From: Desulforapulum autotrophicum HRM2
Lineage (GTDB): Bacteria > Desulfobacterota > Desulfobacteria > Desulfobacterales > Desulfobacteraceae
Assembly: GCF_000020365.1 (NCBI RefSeq)
Contig: NC_012108.1
Coordinates: 62,001 to 126,000 of the forward strand
Direction of reading: 5' to 3'
DNA length: 64,000 bases
Shown piece after piece: positions 34,457 to 43,783 of the stretch (within the stretch, counting starts at the first letter, position 1; the number at the start of each line of letters is the position of its first letter). The notes below the pieces were generated by a model, which searched no databases, had not been told where the DNA came from, and worked only from the letters and a program-made list of their open reading frames with translations. Made by a program: the position numbers and the translations under genes.

Positions 34457-34649
34457 GAAAGTCTCGACTTTCGAGCCCTCTTTGGTTTCCCTGATCGGAA
34501 CATTGTAAACCAAAGGGGATAGGATTTTTGCCCTTCCAGGCGTTAAGAAGCGCAGGCTGTTTGAGGACTTTAGCCCGCAGTTCCTGCGCTTTAGTCTGGA
34601 AGGGCAGAAATCCCCCCGACGTTTACCGTTCCGGTCAGGGTAACCAAAG
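34457..34649. repeat. Nested palindrome with three stems
   Basis: A small hairpin CGAAAGTCGAGACTTTC-type lies at 34457-34473. The outer arms are 34480-34510 and 34621-34649 (CTTTGGTTTCCCTGATCGGA against the reverse). The inner arms are 34530-34556 and 34583-34605 (GCCCTTCCAGG against CCTGGAAGGGC-like, and GCGCAGG against CCTGCGC). The central loop carries GAGGACTTTAGCCCGC. The paired arms keep complementarity through compensatory differences. No gene lies here. It could be a repeat-type mobile element or a structured RNA. Confidence 0.65.
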
Positions 34650-34812
34650 GGGGCGGAATGGTACTATCGCCTGCCCTGTATCATCGTGTTTCATATTTCG
34701 TTGTGTCCGCTAGGACATGTGGGTTATAAAAAAGAAAGGCTCTATCGGGGGGGGCATCCGTTACCTGGGAGTCGCGTGACTTTAAGATTAACCGTACAAA
34801 AACAGGACCCGT

Positions 34813-35901
34813 ATGTTACCGATACTCATATTTTGCACGCTGTTGGCTCTATTGACGGCCCTGCTGCCTTTATCGCGAAATTCACATTGGATTATCAGAG
34901 GGCTGGATTTCCCTCGATTGCAGTTTACGGTATTTGCAACTGTTTTGTTGATTGCTCATTATTATTTCCTCGATTCTCAAATGATTATCACCCAGGTACT
35001 GATTCTTGCCACGACTTTGTGTTTAATCTGGCAATTGTGGTGGATCTTGCCCTATTCTTTTTTATGGCCCAAAGAGGTCAAAACTTCCAGTGATGGTAGT
35101 GCTGATAAACAAATCAGCATTCTCACATCTAATGTACTCACTCCAAATCGTAATGCCGATGCGTTGATCAGGCTGGTTAAAAAGCATCAGCCCGATGTTT
35201 TAGTAACGCTGGAATCAGACCAATGGTGGGAAGACAAGCTTAAGGTCTTAGAGGCTGAAATGCCTTACAGCATTAAATGTCCCCTTGACAACCTCTATGG
35301 CATGCATGTTTTTTCACGTTTGCCCTTAGGTGGGCAAGAGATTTGCTATTTAGTTGAGAAGGATATACCATCCATACATGCAACATTAGAGTTGAGAACA
35401 GGTGACAAAATTCGTGCGCATTTCCTTCATCCAGCCCCCCCAAGCCCAACAGAAAATCCTGAATCAGCGGAGCGGGATGCTGAATTGGTGATTGTGGCTC
35501 GAAGTGTAGCCGAGAGTGACCAACCTGTGATCGTAACCGGTGATCTTAATGACGTTGCTTGGTCGGCCACAACTCGACTTTTTCGTAAAATAAGCGGATT
35601 GCTTGATCCGCGAGTGGGACGTGGCGTGTTTAATACTTTTCATGCGGATTACTTGATTGTGCGTTGGCCTTTGGATCATTTGTTTCACAGTCAACATTTT
35701 ACGTTGCAAGACATTCAACGTTTGCCTTCGATTGGTTCGGATCATTTTCCTCTACTGACGATACTCTCGTTTACTCCGTTGCGAAGTGCCAGGCAGAAAG
35801 GTGTACAAGCCCGCGCTTCTGATCATGAGTGGGCGAAAGAGATATCTGAAGAACAGAATGTGGGCAAGAATGACGTGCCAAAGCCAGGCAAGACAGACTG
35901 A
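34813..35901 (+). CDS. Endonuclease/exonuclease/phosphatase family membrane protein
   Basis: A 362-residue protein with three N-terminal membrane helices (about residues 1-88) followed by an EEP-fold domain: 'ISILTSNVLTPNRNADALIRLVKKHQPDVLVTLESDQWW', 'PVIVTGDLNDVAWS' and 'DYLIVRWPLDHLFHS' and GSDHFPLL. The conserved Asn, Glu, Asp-Asn/Asp and His-Asp catalytic residues appear intact. Such membrane-anchored members may act outside the cytoplasm on phosphodiesters. It precedes ovoA by about 190 bases, with a repeat between. Function unknown. The ATG at 34813 is the start; a GTG or TTG upstream is not excluded. Confidence 0.8.
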   Translation: MLPILIFCTLLALLTALLPLSRNSHWIIRGLDFPRLQFTVFATVLLIAHYYFLDSQMIITQVLILATTLCLIWQLWWILPYSFLWPKEVKTSSDGSADKQISILTSNVLTPNRNADALIRLVKKHQPDVLVTLESDQWWEDKLKVLEAEMPYSIKCPLDNLYGMHVFSRLPLGGQEICYLVEKDIPSIHATLELRTGDKIRAHFLHPAPPSPTENPESAERDAELVIVARSVAESDQPVIVTGDLNDVAWSATTRLFRKISGLLDPRVGRGVFNTFHADYLIVRWPLDHLFHSQHFTLQDIQRLPSIGSDHFPLLTILSFTPLRSARQKGVQARASDHEWAKEISEEQNVGKNDVPKPGKTD

Positions 35902-35940
35902 TCAGCATCGTGATAGGGGTCCAAGGCCATCAAGATGAAA

Positions 35941-36050
35941 TTTTCCACATGGTGCGTTTTTTAAGCTGTATTCTTTGTTGTATTAATGGGCACACATTTT
36001 AATATGCTCCAATTAATGCGCCTTGAAGACAAGCAAAAAGCCTGCATTCT
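35941..36050. repeat. Palindromic repeat R3, copy 2 (diverged)
   Basis: The core TATTAATGGGCACA...TGCTCCAATTAATGCGCCTTG resembles the centres at 11649-11690 and 48840-48880. TTAATGGG faces the complement of ATTAATG. Outer arms are more diverged. It sits between the EEP gene and ovoA. Confidence 0.7.
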
Positions 36051-36093
36051 ATTGGCGTGTTTTAATATTTCCATGGTCCTAAAGGGGTGAAGT

Positions 36094-38235
36094 GTGATTC
36101 AAGATATCCGTAATACCCGAACCATTATTCTGAATAGTGGTAGTGCTGAAGCCAAGAAAGAGGAGATTCGCGACTATTTTCACGCGACGTACAGCATTGA
36201 TGAACAGCTATATGAAACCCTCAAAGACGATGAGTGTTTTTATGTCCGGGCAGAGTTGCTGAGACACCCATTGATTTTTTATTTAGGTCATACGGCGGCC
36301 TTTTACATCAATAAGCTGATCATTGCAAAACTCATTGATCAACGCATCAATCCCAGATATGAATCAATGTTCTCAGTTGGCGTGGACGAGATGTCATGGG
36401 ATGACCTGGATGAATCCCACTATGACTGGCCGACGGTGGCTGAAGTCAAAGCATACCGGGATGAAGTCCGCAAGGTTGTGGATGCGCTGATCACCTCCAT
36501 GCCACTGGTTATGCCCATTACCTGGGATCATCCGTTTTGGACAATTTTGATGGGCATTGAACATCAGCGGATTCACCTTGAGACCTCTTCGGTCATTATC
36601 CGGCAACTTCCCATCGATCAGGTCCACATGCTCCCCTTATGGGAGATCTGTCCTGATACAGGCACTGCCCCGGAAAATGAATTGCTGTCCGTGCCAGGCG
36701 GTGGGGTAAACCTGGGAAAATCCAAGGACAGTCCTCTATACGGCTGGGATAATGAATTTGGCCAACATCAGAAAGATGTCTGGGACTTTTCTGCTTCCAG
36801 ATACCTGGTTTCCAATTATGAATTTTTAAAATTTGTGGCGGATAAGGGATATTTTAAAAGTGAATTCTGGACAGAAGAGGGCAAGCGCTGGGTCGATTTT
36901 ACAAAAGCCGAACACCCGCTGTTCTGGATCAAAAAACGAGACACCTACCAGCTTCGGACCATGTTACAAATTATTGAAATGCCCTGGGACTGGCCCGTGG
37001 AAGTCAACTATCTGGAGGCCAGGGCGTTTTGTAACTGGATGGGGGCAAAACATGACCAGTCGATTCGGCTGCCCACGGAAGATGAGTGGTATCGGTTACG
37101 GGACCTGCACAACATCCCGGATCAGCCTTACTGGGAAAAGGCACCGGGTAATATCAATCTGGAACACTGGGCATCATCCTGTCCGGTCACACGGTTTTGT
37201 TTTGGTGATTTCTACGACATCATCGGAAATGTCTGGCAATGGACGGAAACCCCCATTACCGGATTTGCCGGGTTTAAAGTCCATCCCTTTTACGATGATT
37301 TTTCCACCCCTACTTTTGACACCCGACATAACCTGATAAAAGGCGGTTCCTGGATTTCAACGGGGAATGCGGCCACCCGGGATTCCAGGTATGCATTTCG
37401 TCGCCATTTTTTCCAGCACGCAGGGTTTCGATACGTACAATCCAAACAACCATTGGAGGATCAGCAAGCCATGTACGAAAATGACAGGGCCGTATCACAA
37501 TATTGTCAAGCGCACTACGGAGAAGACTATTATAATGTTGAAAATTTCCCGTTGAAATGTGCGAGTCTGGCGCTCGGATATATGATGGACCGCCCCAAAA
37601 TCAAAGCGCTTGATCTGGGATGTGCTGTGGGGCGTTCCACGTTTGAACTTGCCAGGGAATTCAATTCTGTTGACGGTCTTGATTTCTCGGCCCGATTTAT
37701 CCAGGTCGCCTTCCAAATGAAGCAGAAAAGCAGTATCCATTTTGAATTACAAGAGGAAGGCGATATTGTATCGTACCACGAGAAAAAACTGGAAGAACTG
37801 GGCCTGGAGCAATCCAAGCATAAAGTGGCGTTTTTCCAGGCCGATGCTTCCAACCTTAAACCCCGGTTCACCGGGTATGACCTTATCCTGGCTGCCAACC
37901 TGATTGATAGACTCTACGACCCGGTGAAATTTTTAACCACGATTCATTCCCGACTGAATACCAACGGGGTCCTGGTGTTGACGTCTCCCTATACCTGGCT
38001 GGAAGAATTTACAAAAAAAGAGAACTGGGTGGGAGGCATTCGAAAGAATGGAGAACCCTATACAACGCTGGAGGGATTAACGGATATTCTCAGTCATCAT
38101 TTCAAAATGCTCGATGCCCCTCGTGATATTGAGTTTGTAATTCGTGAGACCCGGAGAAAATTTCAGCATACAATATCCCAGATGACCGTGTGGGAAAAAA
38201 GAAGCGAACAGGCGCCAGACACGCATGCCGTTTAA
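36094..38235 (+). CDS. ovoA: 5-histidylcysteine sulfoxide synthase / mercaptohistidine methyltransferase (OvoA)
   Basis: A 713-residue fusion. Residues about 30-190 are a DinB-like domain with the iron-binding HxxxHxE motif (H157, H161, E163 in EHQRIHLE) and H66. About 195-450 is a formylglycine-generating-enzyme-like sulfatase-modifying domain ('YLVSNYEFLKFV', 'RLPTEDEWYRLRDL', 'GNVWQWTETP', 'KGGSWISTG'). About 460-700 is a SAM-dependent methyltransferase ('ALDLGCAVGRSTFELA', 'QADASNLKP'). By family knowledge, OvoA couples cysteine and histidine with O2 and then N-methylates the product, giving ovothiol A. The start is GTG at 36094 after AAAGGGG. A complete OvoA in an anaerobe points to oxygen exposure. 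Confidence 0.9.
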   Translation: MIQDIRNTRTIILNSGSAEAKKEEIRDYFHATYSIDEQLYETLKDDECFYVRAELLRHPLIFYLGHTAAFYINKLIIAKLIDQRINPRYESMFSVGVDEMSWDDLDESHYDWPTVAEVKAYRDEVRKVVDALITSMPLVMPITWDHPFWTILMGIEHQRIHLETSSVIIRQLPIDQVHMLPLWEICPDTGTAPENELLSVPGGGVNLGKSKDSPLYGWDNEFGQHQKDVWDFSASRYLVSNYEFLKFVADKGYFKSEFWTEEGKRWVDFTKAEHPLFWIKKRDTYQLRTMLQIIEMPWDWPVEVNYLEARAFCNWMGAKHDQSIRLPTEDEWYRLRDLHNIPDQPYWEKAPGNINLEHWASSCPVTRFCFGDFYDIIGNVWQWTETPITGFAGFKVHPFYDDFSTPTFDTRHNLIKGGSWISTGNAATRDSRYAFRRHFFQHAGFRYVQSKQPLEDQQAMYENDRAVSQYCQAHYGEDYYNVENFPLKCASLALGYMMDRPKIKALDLGCAVGRSTFELAREFNSVDGLDFSARFIQVAFQMKQKSSIHFELQEEGDIVSYHEKKLEELGLEQSKHKVAFFQADASNLKPRFTGYDLILAANLIDRLYDPVKFLTTIHSRLNTNGVLVLTSPYTWLEEFTKKENWVGGIRKNGEPYTTLEGLTDILSHHFKMLDAPRDIEFVIRETRRKFQHTISQMTVWEKRSEQAPDTHAV

Positions 38236-38520
38236 AACATAAGTCCTTAACGCCTCCCATCTTTGCTCGGATTTATCAAAAGAATTGCAACTGTGCAGTT
38301 CTCGCTGTCCCATAAATTCCACGGCTGCCGCTGGGAAGCATCGTGATCCAGATAGGACATTCCCATGCCCCACGTCTTTCAAAATCCAGCCAACTACCGC
38401 TTGCAACCTTTAGGTGAAAAATGATAGCAGTAGACAGGTGGAAATGGGTAATGCCCTGAACGGATTAAATGGCAAAGGTCGGTATAGTAAAGCGAACAAA
38501 AAGATTTAGGATAGTCTATT
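38236..38520. other. Intergenic, no feature recognised
   Basis: I see no gene, terminator or repeat of the window's families here. Weak AGGAT before the TTG at 38521 is the only signal. Confidence 0.4.
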
Positions 38521-40680
38521 TTGAAACGGAAAACGAATTTTTCGTCCCATGTTATCACCATGTTCATCGGCTTGCTTTCATCCGTAGGAGACTGGCCGAT
38601 TCTGCTGGCCGTCCGAAGGGGATTGACCCAGGTTTTACCCTTGATTCTTGTCGGTGCATTCGCACTATTGCTTTTAAATCTTCCTTTTCCTCAAATAAAA
38701 ACAGTATTGGATGCGGTGGCAGGAGAAAATTGGTATAACCTCTGTCAGATCATTCAACAGGGTTCTTTCGGCATTGCGTCTTTGGCTTTTTTGATAAGTA
38801 TCAGCCTGGCCTATGCCCAGCAGCGGGGAGATGTTTTAGCCGGTTACAGGGTGAATACCACCGCAACGACGGTGGTTTGCCTGTCTGCATATTTTGTTGT
38901 CGCCGTGCCTTTAAATGGAAGCATTCCCCCGGGTTTTTTTTCTCTGGGTGGTGGGCTTCCCATTGCATTCTGTGTGGCTGTGACCAGTGCGCCGCTGTTT
39001 TTATTTTTAATGGATCACAGTCTCCTTACCAAATACCTGGAATCCGTGGGAAGCGATCCGGAAGTCAATAATGCCCTGGCAGCGATTCCAAGCGGGTTCG
39101 CTACCATTTTTTTATTTGGGATTGTTCGAATACTCATGGAAAATGCAGGCTGGGGGGATCTTCATCACCAGGCTCAAAATTTTTTTGGCTCGCCGTTTAA
39201 AGACGCTGGAAATTCTCTTGCCACCGGCGTTGGTTATGTGGGATTGTCCCAGTTCCTCTGGTTCTTTGGCGTCCATGGGCCGAATTTGCTGTTTGGGGTG
39301 GAACAAGATATTTTAAGGGTTGCCTCCCAGGCGAATATTGACGCGGCTATACATGGTACTGAACCGATTTTTATTCTGACCAAGCAGTTTATTGATTCAT
39401 TTGTACATCTTGGCGGTTCAGGCAGTACCTTGAGTCTTCTTCTGGCTATCTTTTTAAAAAGCAGGGAAAAAAATATACGGCGGCTGGCAGTCATTTCGCT
39501 TCTTCCTGCATTGTTTAACGTAAATGAGGTCATTCTTTTCGGACTTCCCCTGGTGCTTAACCCCATTTATGCCATACCCTTCATGCTTGCGCCGGTCATC
39601 CAGACATTGGTTGCATATGCTGCGACGGCACTCCATTGGGTCCCAATGACTGTCAACAACGTCCACTGGACATCCCCCATATTGCTGGGTGGATTTGCAG
39701 CCACAGGTTCTGTGGCAGGCGCTCTGCTCCAGTTGGTTTGTCTGGGTATCGGCACGCTGGTTTACCTGCCGTTTGTAACCCTTTCCAATTCACTTTATGC
39801 CCGGCGGTTTGATAAGGAAATTAAGGGCCTCGGTATCGCAGCTGAAAGCACTTCAACCAGCCCAAGTGGCAGGAAATGCATTGATCTCCCCGGCCAGACC
39901 GGGCTGTTTGCCCGGGTGCTGGCAGCAGATCTTGGCCGGGCCCTGGATAGAGATGATCAGATCTTTCTGGTCTACCAGCCCCAGGTAGATGTGGACCTGG
40001 GTCGCATTGTCGGCGCTGAAGCGCTGCTTCGATGGAAACATCCGACCCACGGCCTGATCCCCCCACATATTACGGTTGCTCTGGCAGAGGATACCCATCT
40101 TATATCCGATCTTGGGATGCGGGTTCTAAGTGACGCCTGCATGCACCATTCCGTATTACTGAATCAAGGTGAAACTGACCAGATTTTATCGGTAAACCTG
40201 TCTGCCCAGCAATTTGAAGACGAATTTTTAGTGGAAAAGGTTGTTGAAATCCTCAGAAAGACTGGTGTTAAAACAAATATGCTTAAGGTGGAAGTGACCG
40301 AATCAATGGTTTTAACACCGGATGTCAAAACGATCTCAATTCTGAAGCGGCTGAGGGAAATGGGAGTCAGGGTGGCAATCGATGATTTTGGAATGGGCCA
40401 TACCTCTTTGCGGTATCTCAAAGAGTTCCCAGTGGATACGGTTAAGATCGACCGGTCTCTGACCCTGGAATCCCTTGATGGGATCAATGATCATATTGTT
40501 ACCAGCATTGTCAGTCTTTGCGAAGCCCTGGGTGTTCAGATCATTGTTGAAGGGGTTGAAACCGAGGAACAACTCGAGCGCTTCCGGGAACATCGGTGCT
40601 CTTTTTTTCAAGGGTATTTTTTCAGCAAACCCATCAGTGGTGAAGCCTATGTGGAACTTGTGCGTGGACAAGTAAAATAG
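38521..40680 (+). CDS. PTS EIIC-like membrane domain fused to an EAL phosphodiesterase
   Basis: A 719-residue fusion. Residues about 1-440 have some ten membrane helices matching the lactose/cellobiose-class EIIC of the sugar phosphotransferase system ('LPLILVGAFALLLLN', 'WFFGVHGPNLLFGVEQ', 'LFNVNEVILFGLPLVLNPIYAIPF', 'GFAATGSVAGALLQL'). Residues about 460-715 form an EAL domain with an apparently complete catalytic set: E500 in EALLRW, SVNLSAQQF, EVTES, DDFGMG, DTVKIDR, EGVETEEQ and FQGYFFSKP. It should cleave cyclic di-GMP at the inner membrane. No EIIA, EIIB or HPr is adjacent, so the EIIC part probably acts as a sensor or transport-linked receptor. The start is TTG. Confidence 0.88.
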   Translation: MKRKTNFSSHVITMFIGLLSSVGDWPILLAVRRGLTQVLPLILVGAFALLLLNLPFPQIKTVLDAVAGENWYNLCQIIQQGSFGIASLAFLISISLAYAQQRGDVLAGYRVNTTATTVVCLSAYFVVAVPLNGSIPPGFFSLGGGLPIAFCVAVTSAPLFLFLMDHSLLTKYLESVGSDPEVNNALAAIPSGFATIFLFGIVRILMENAGWGDLHHQAQNFFGSPFKDAGNSLATGVGYVGLSQFLWFFGVHGPNLLFGVEQDILRVASQANIDAAIHGTEPIFILTKQFIDSFVHLGGSGSTLSLLLAIFLKSREKNIRRLAVISLLPALFNVNEVILFGLPLVLNPIYAIPFMLAPVIQTLVAYAATALHWVPMTVNNVHWTSPILLGGFAATGSVAGALLQLVCLGIGTLVYLPFVTLSNSLYARRFDKEIKGLGIAAESTSTSPSGRKCIDLPGQTGLFARVLAADLGRALDRDDQIFLVYQPQVDVDLGRIVGAEALLRWKHPTHGLIPPHITVALAEDTHLISDLGMRVLSDACMHHSVLLNQGETDQILSVNLSAQQFEDEFLVEKVVEILRKTGVKTNMLKVEVTESMVLTPDVKTISILKRLREMGVRVAIDDFGMGHTSLRYLKEFPVDTVKIDRSLTLESLDGINDHIVTSIVSLCEALGVQIIVEGVETEEQLERFREHRCSFFQGYFFSKPISGEAYVELVRGQVK

Positions 40681-40711
40681 ACATGGACAGTGTCTATAAT
40701 CCCATGGAATT

Positions 40712-40749
40712 AAAGTTGTCAGGATTCATCAACTCCTGCACAGAATATA
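40712..40749 (-). pseudogene. Relic of the metF 5' end
   Basis: On the minus strand the sequence matches the start of the metF gene (codons for EELMNPDNF): 24 bases are identical to 33859-33882 and the homology extends upstream with a few changes. No matching downstream coding sequence follows. It is a remnant of a lost duplicate or a transferred fragment, just downstream of the sigma-54 activator gene. Confidence 0.55.
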
Positions 40750-40808
40750 TACAATTTTTGATCTACTTCCCAGGAATAAGGATGAAAACTAAGGGCAAAG
40801 GGTATTTT

Positions 40809-42287
40809 TTACCGGATACCGTATTTTTTCAACTTGCTGTGAAGGGTGGTGGGTTTTAGGTCAAGAATCTCAGCTGCACCACCTTTACCATATACCTTCC
40901 CCCCGGTTCTGGTCAGAACCTTTTGCAAATAGGCTTTCACCATGACATCAAAGCGCAAAAGCGCTGTCGCATCCAGGTCTGCCCCGGGCAGGCAAAAACT
41001 ATCCTCTGGGGTTTCGTCCGCCACAATATGCTCAGCCCGGATGACTCCGCCCCGGCTGAGGATGGCAGCCCGCTCCAGGGTATTCTGCAGTTGGCGGACA
41101 TTGCCGGGCCAGTCAGCTTGAAGAAGGATGTCAACACTTTCAGGAGCCAGGGCCAGGTCTTTATGGCCGGCCCTGGCCCGGATCTGCCCGGTGAAATATT
41201 CGGCCAGAATCAGGATGTCGCTGCCCCGCTCTCGCAGGGGCGGCAGCCGTATGGGAAAAACGTTCAGCCGATAGTACAGGTCTTCCCTGAAGCGATTTTC
41301 CCGGACGGCGGTGTATAGGTCCACGTGGCTTGCGGCAATGATCCGGACATCCACACTGATGGTGGATTCACCGCCAATCCGTTCCAGCTTCTTTTCCTGG
41401 AGGGCCCGGAGAAGCTTGGGCTGGATTTCCAGGGGAAGATCCCCGATTTCATCCAGGAAGAGGGTCCCCCCATCGGCCAGTTCAAAGCGCCCCTTTCTGG
41501 ACGAAACCGCACCGGTAAACCCGCCTTTCTCATGGCCGAAAAGCTCACTCTCCGCCACGCCGGCAGAAATGGCAGAGCAGTTCACCGGGATAAACGGACC
41601 GCCCTTGCGGTCAGAGAGCCTGTGAACGGCCCGGGCCACAACCTCCTTTCCCGTTCCGGTTTCCCCCTGAATCAATACAGGGGTCTGGGAGGCGGCCACC
41701 ATTGCAGCTGCATCCTTCACCCGATTCCAGCTTACCGAATTGCCGATGAGTTCGCTTAAGGCCCCGGCGTTGCGCTCAAGCAGAAAATTTCTCTCCTGGA
41801 GAATGGCCAGGTGTTCTTTTTCAAGGGCCTCCTTATCGTTGGACTGGGCAATGGCCAGGGAGATCAACTTGGACAAGGTCCCCACCAGGCGGACATTCTG
41901 GGGGGTAAACCGGTTACAGGAATGATGGTCCAGGGTGAGCACCCCCTGAAGAGTGTCATCCAGGTAAAGGGGGGTGACCATGCAGGAATGATCCGCCGGA
42001 AAATCAACCACCCCGGCGTAAGTGTCCACATGGGGTTCGGCCTCGTCAAACAGATAGGGTTTCCCCTCCTGTACAATGGCGGCAATGTCCTTTCGGTCCT
42101 CCAGGGAGAAGGTATAGCCTTCAAGGATTTTGGTTGCCGCTGGTCCCGCTGCCTTGAGGACCCTGAGCCTGCTCCTGCCCTCGCAGCTTAGGACAACGGC
42201 GAGTTCATATTCAATGAGTTCCCGGATAGCCGTTAAAACGATATCCATGGTTTTTTCGCATGTCAGGGTTGAGATGGGGGGATTCAT
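40809..42287 (-). CDS. NorR-like sigma-54-dependent activator (GAF-AAA-Fis)
   Basis: A 492-residue bacterial enhancer-binding protein. An N-terminal GAF domain (about 15-150) is followed by a linker coil, a AAA+ domain (about 185-415) with Walker A GETGTGKE (208-215) and Walker [11 protein letters not shown], and a C-terminal Fis-type helix-turn-helix (about 455-492, '[22 protein letters not shown]'). The sigma-54-contact loop reads GGFTGA (255-260) instead of GAFTGA. The layout resembles NorR and related nitric-oxide or redox sensors, though GAF iron ligands are not obvious. It is divergent from a peroxiredoxin gene with a sigma-54 promoter, which it most likely controls. Confidence 0.9.
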   Translation of the reverse strand: MNPPISTLTCEKTMDIVLTAIRELIEYELAVVLSCEGRSRLRVLKAAGPAATKILEGYTFSLEDRKDIAAIVQEGKPYLFDEAEPHVDTYAGVVDFPADHSCMVTPLYLDDTLQGVLTLDHHSCNRFTPQNVRLVGTLSKLISLAIAQSNDKEALEKEHLAILQERNFLLERNAGALSELIGNSVSWNRVKDAAAMVAASQTPVLIQGETGTGKEVVARAVHRLSDRKGGPFIPVNCSAISAGVAESELFGHEKGGFTGAVSSRKGRFELADGGTLFLDEIGDLPLEIQPKLLRALQEKKLERIGGESTISVDVRIIAASHVDLYTAVRENRFREDLYYRLNVFPIRLPPLRERGSDILILAEYFTGQIRARAGHKDLALAPESVDILLQADWPGNVRQLQNTLERAAILSRGGVIRAEHIVADETPEDSFCLPGADLDATALLRFDVMVKAYLQKVLTRTGGKVYGKGGAAEILDLKPTTLHSKLKKYGIR

Positions 42288-42297
42288 AAGTCTCCTA

Positions 42298-42348
42298 ACG
42301 AAATGTCGTTTTCACCGATATATCATTGGCACATAACCGATATTTCGT
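42298..42348. promoter_or_regulatory. Paired inverted sites, likely enhancer (UAS) for the sigma-54 activator
   Basis: ACGAAATGTCG (42298-42308) faces CGATATTTCGT (42338-42348) with one mismatch, and CGATATATC (from 42316) is a related word between them. They lie about 85-150 bases upstream of the sigma-54 promoter and next to the activator's own start. Binding by the activator at 40809 is inferred. Confidence 0.55.
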
Positions 42349-42433
42349 TTAATGTCAACTTCTGAAAAACCTACTTCTGAACAGATATGAAATTATTCCT
42401 TAAAAAACAACTATATATAAAATAGAATTTATA

Positions 42434-42450
42434 TTGGCACTAAGATTGCT
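42434..42450 (+). promoter_or_regulatory. Sigma-54 promoter of the peroxiredoxin gene
   Basis: TTGGCAC-TAAGA-TTGCT matches the -24/-12 consensus TGGCAC-N5-TTGC exactly; the GG (42436-42437) and GC (42448-42449) are correctly spaced. Transcription should start near 42461, about 70 bases before the peroxiredoxin ATG. A sigma-54 activator is encoded just upstream in the opposite direction. Confidence 0.8.
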
Positions 42451-42530
42451 TTAAGATCACCACAAGATGTAGGCAGAACAAAAACATGAACTGGTAACAC
42501 CACAACCAACACCAAACAAGGAGATTAAAA

Positions 42531-43178
42531 ATGGAAAAATCCAACACCATGCCCATGCTGGGCGATACCTTCCCCGAATTTTCAGCTGCAACCACCCACG
42601 GCCCCATGAACTTCCCCCAGGATTTAAAGGGGCAATGGTTTGTGCTCTTCAGCCATCCTGCGGATTTCACGCCGGTGTGCACCACGGAATTTGTGGCCTT
42701 TCAAAAGCGGATCAAGGCCTTTGAAGACATGGGGGTAAAACTCATCGGCATGTCCGTTGATCAGGTGTTCAGCCATATCAAATGGGTGGAGTGGATTGAA
42801 GAAAAGCTGGATGTTGAGATCACCTTCCCCATTGTAGCGGCCAATGACGCCATTGCTGACAAGCTGGGCATGCTCCATCCCGGCAAGGGGGCCAATACGG
42901 TCCGGGCAGTCTTTGTGGTGGATCCGGAAAGCCGGGTGCGCCTGATGCTCTATTATCCCCAGGAGATCGGCCGGAACATGGATGAAATCGTCCGGGCCGT
43001 TAAAGCCCTGATCCAGAGCGATAAAGACGGGGTGGCCATACCTGCCGGCTGGCCGGAAAATGAACTCATCGGCGACAAGGTGATCATTCCCCCGGCCCAG
43101 GACCAGGCAGAGGCCAAAAAACGTCCCGGCCAGTATGATTGCTATGACTGGTGGTTCTGCTACCGGGATCTAAAATAA
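42531..43178 (+). CDS. Prx6-type (1-Cys/AhpC-TSA) peroxiredoxin
   Basis: A 215-residue peroxiredoxin. The peroxidatic Cys50 lies in the conserved [11 protein letters not shown]. The Prx6-type C-terminal arm follows ('[17 protein letters not shown]', then the end '[13 protein letters not shown]'), with two extra cysteines that could act in resolution or be structural, as in archaeal homologues. It reduces hydrogen peroxide or organic peroxides. Its expression should be tightly controlled: a sigma-54 promoter and an activator gene are just upstream, and an intrinsic terminator follows at once. Confidence 0.92.
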   Translation: MEKSNTMPMLGDTFPEFSAATTHGPMNFPQDLKGQWFVLFSHPADFTPVCTTEFVAFQKRIKAFEDMGVKLIGMSVDQVFSHIKWVEWIEEKLDVEITFPIVAANDAIADKLGMLHPGKGANTVRAVFVVDPESRVRLMLYYPQEIGRNMDEIVRAVKALIQSDKDGVAIPAGWPENELIGDKVIIPPAQDQAEAKKRPGQYDCYDWWFCYRDLK

Positions 43179-43204
43179 AGCCCAAACCCTTCTGGTATAC
43201 CCCG

Positions 43205-43241
43205 GGCGGGGCCGAAGATAGTCTTTGGTCCCGCCTTTTTT
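43205..43241 (+). terminator. Intrinsic terminator after the peroxiredoxin gene
   Basis: A GC-rich stem pairs GGCGGGGCCGAAGA with TCTTTGGTCCCGCC (wobbles included) around three bases, followed by TTTTTT. It lies 26 bases after the stop codon. Confidence 0.85.
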
Positions 43242-43353
43242 GGCAATCTTCCTATTAATTCCTTGCAATCTCCAGATCCATGGGCGTCATGGAGTTCCCA
43301 CACTTTGGCTGGTGATTGAAGTAAAACCGGCACAGCCGGAGTGGGGTATGGCT

Positions 43354-43411
43354 CCGGCCTCAACGAATTTTGAAACACCTTCATTGACAATGCTTTAGTG
43401 AGTGTTCCATA
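43354..43411. repeat. 58-bp repeat R2, copy 1
   Basis: CCGGCCTCAACGAATTTTGA and onward matches 62133-62190 and, inverted, 52279-52336. Pairwise differences are two to five. Copy 1 is intergenic, in a stretch between the peroxiredoxin and HdrD-like genes (43242-43783) that has no gene. A CCGGAG-N8-CTCCGG hairpin precedes it. Confidence 0.8.
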
Positions 43412-43783
43412 CCAACAAAATCATTTTCGCTTATTTGTGCAATGTGTTGAAATTTAAGATAAAATTAACAAGTATTTTCTTGACCCTATCTTTTTGATGT
43501 GAATAAATTCAATGTTTTACTAAAGAATAAGTGAATGAGGGTAATAGAAAAAAACTTTTAAGCGTTAACCAATAAGTATTGACTTAATGCTTATAATACA
43601 TGATATTGCGGGTTAACTTTTAAGCATGAAATTAAATTTTGTAGCCCATTGAAATACAAAATTTAAATAACGAGCATCTATCTGGAATGCGAAGGCCTTC
43701 TAAAATAAAGACGCTGTCTGAACGATGGGGGTCGCTTCCAATAGGTTCAATTTCTAAACCTCAACGCTAAGGAGTTCTCCAGC
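43412..43783. other. AT-rich region upstream of the HdrD-like gene
   Basis: No gene. GTTAACC (about 43564-43570) and GGTTAAC (about 43611-43617) face each other, and ACTTTTAAGC is repeated near each; a TATAAT at about 43591 may be a -10 element. The ribosome site of the next gene is AAGGAG. Confidence 0.35.
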
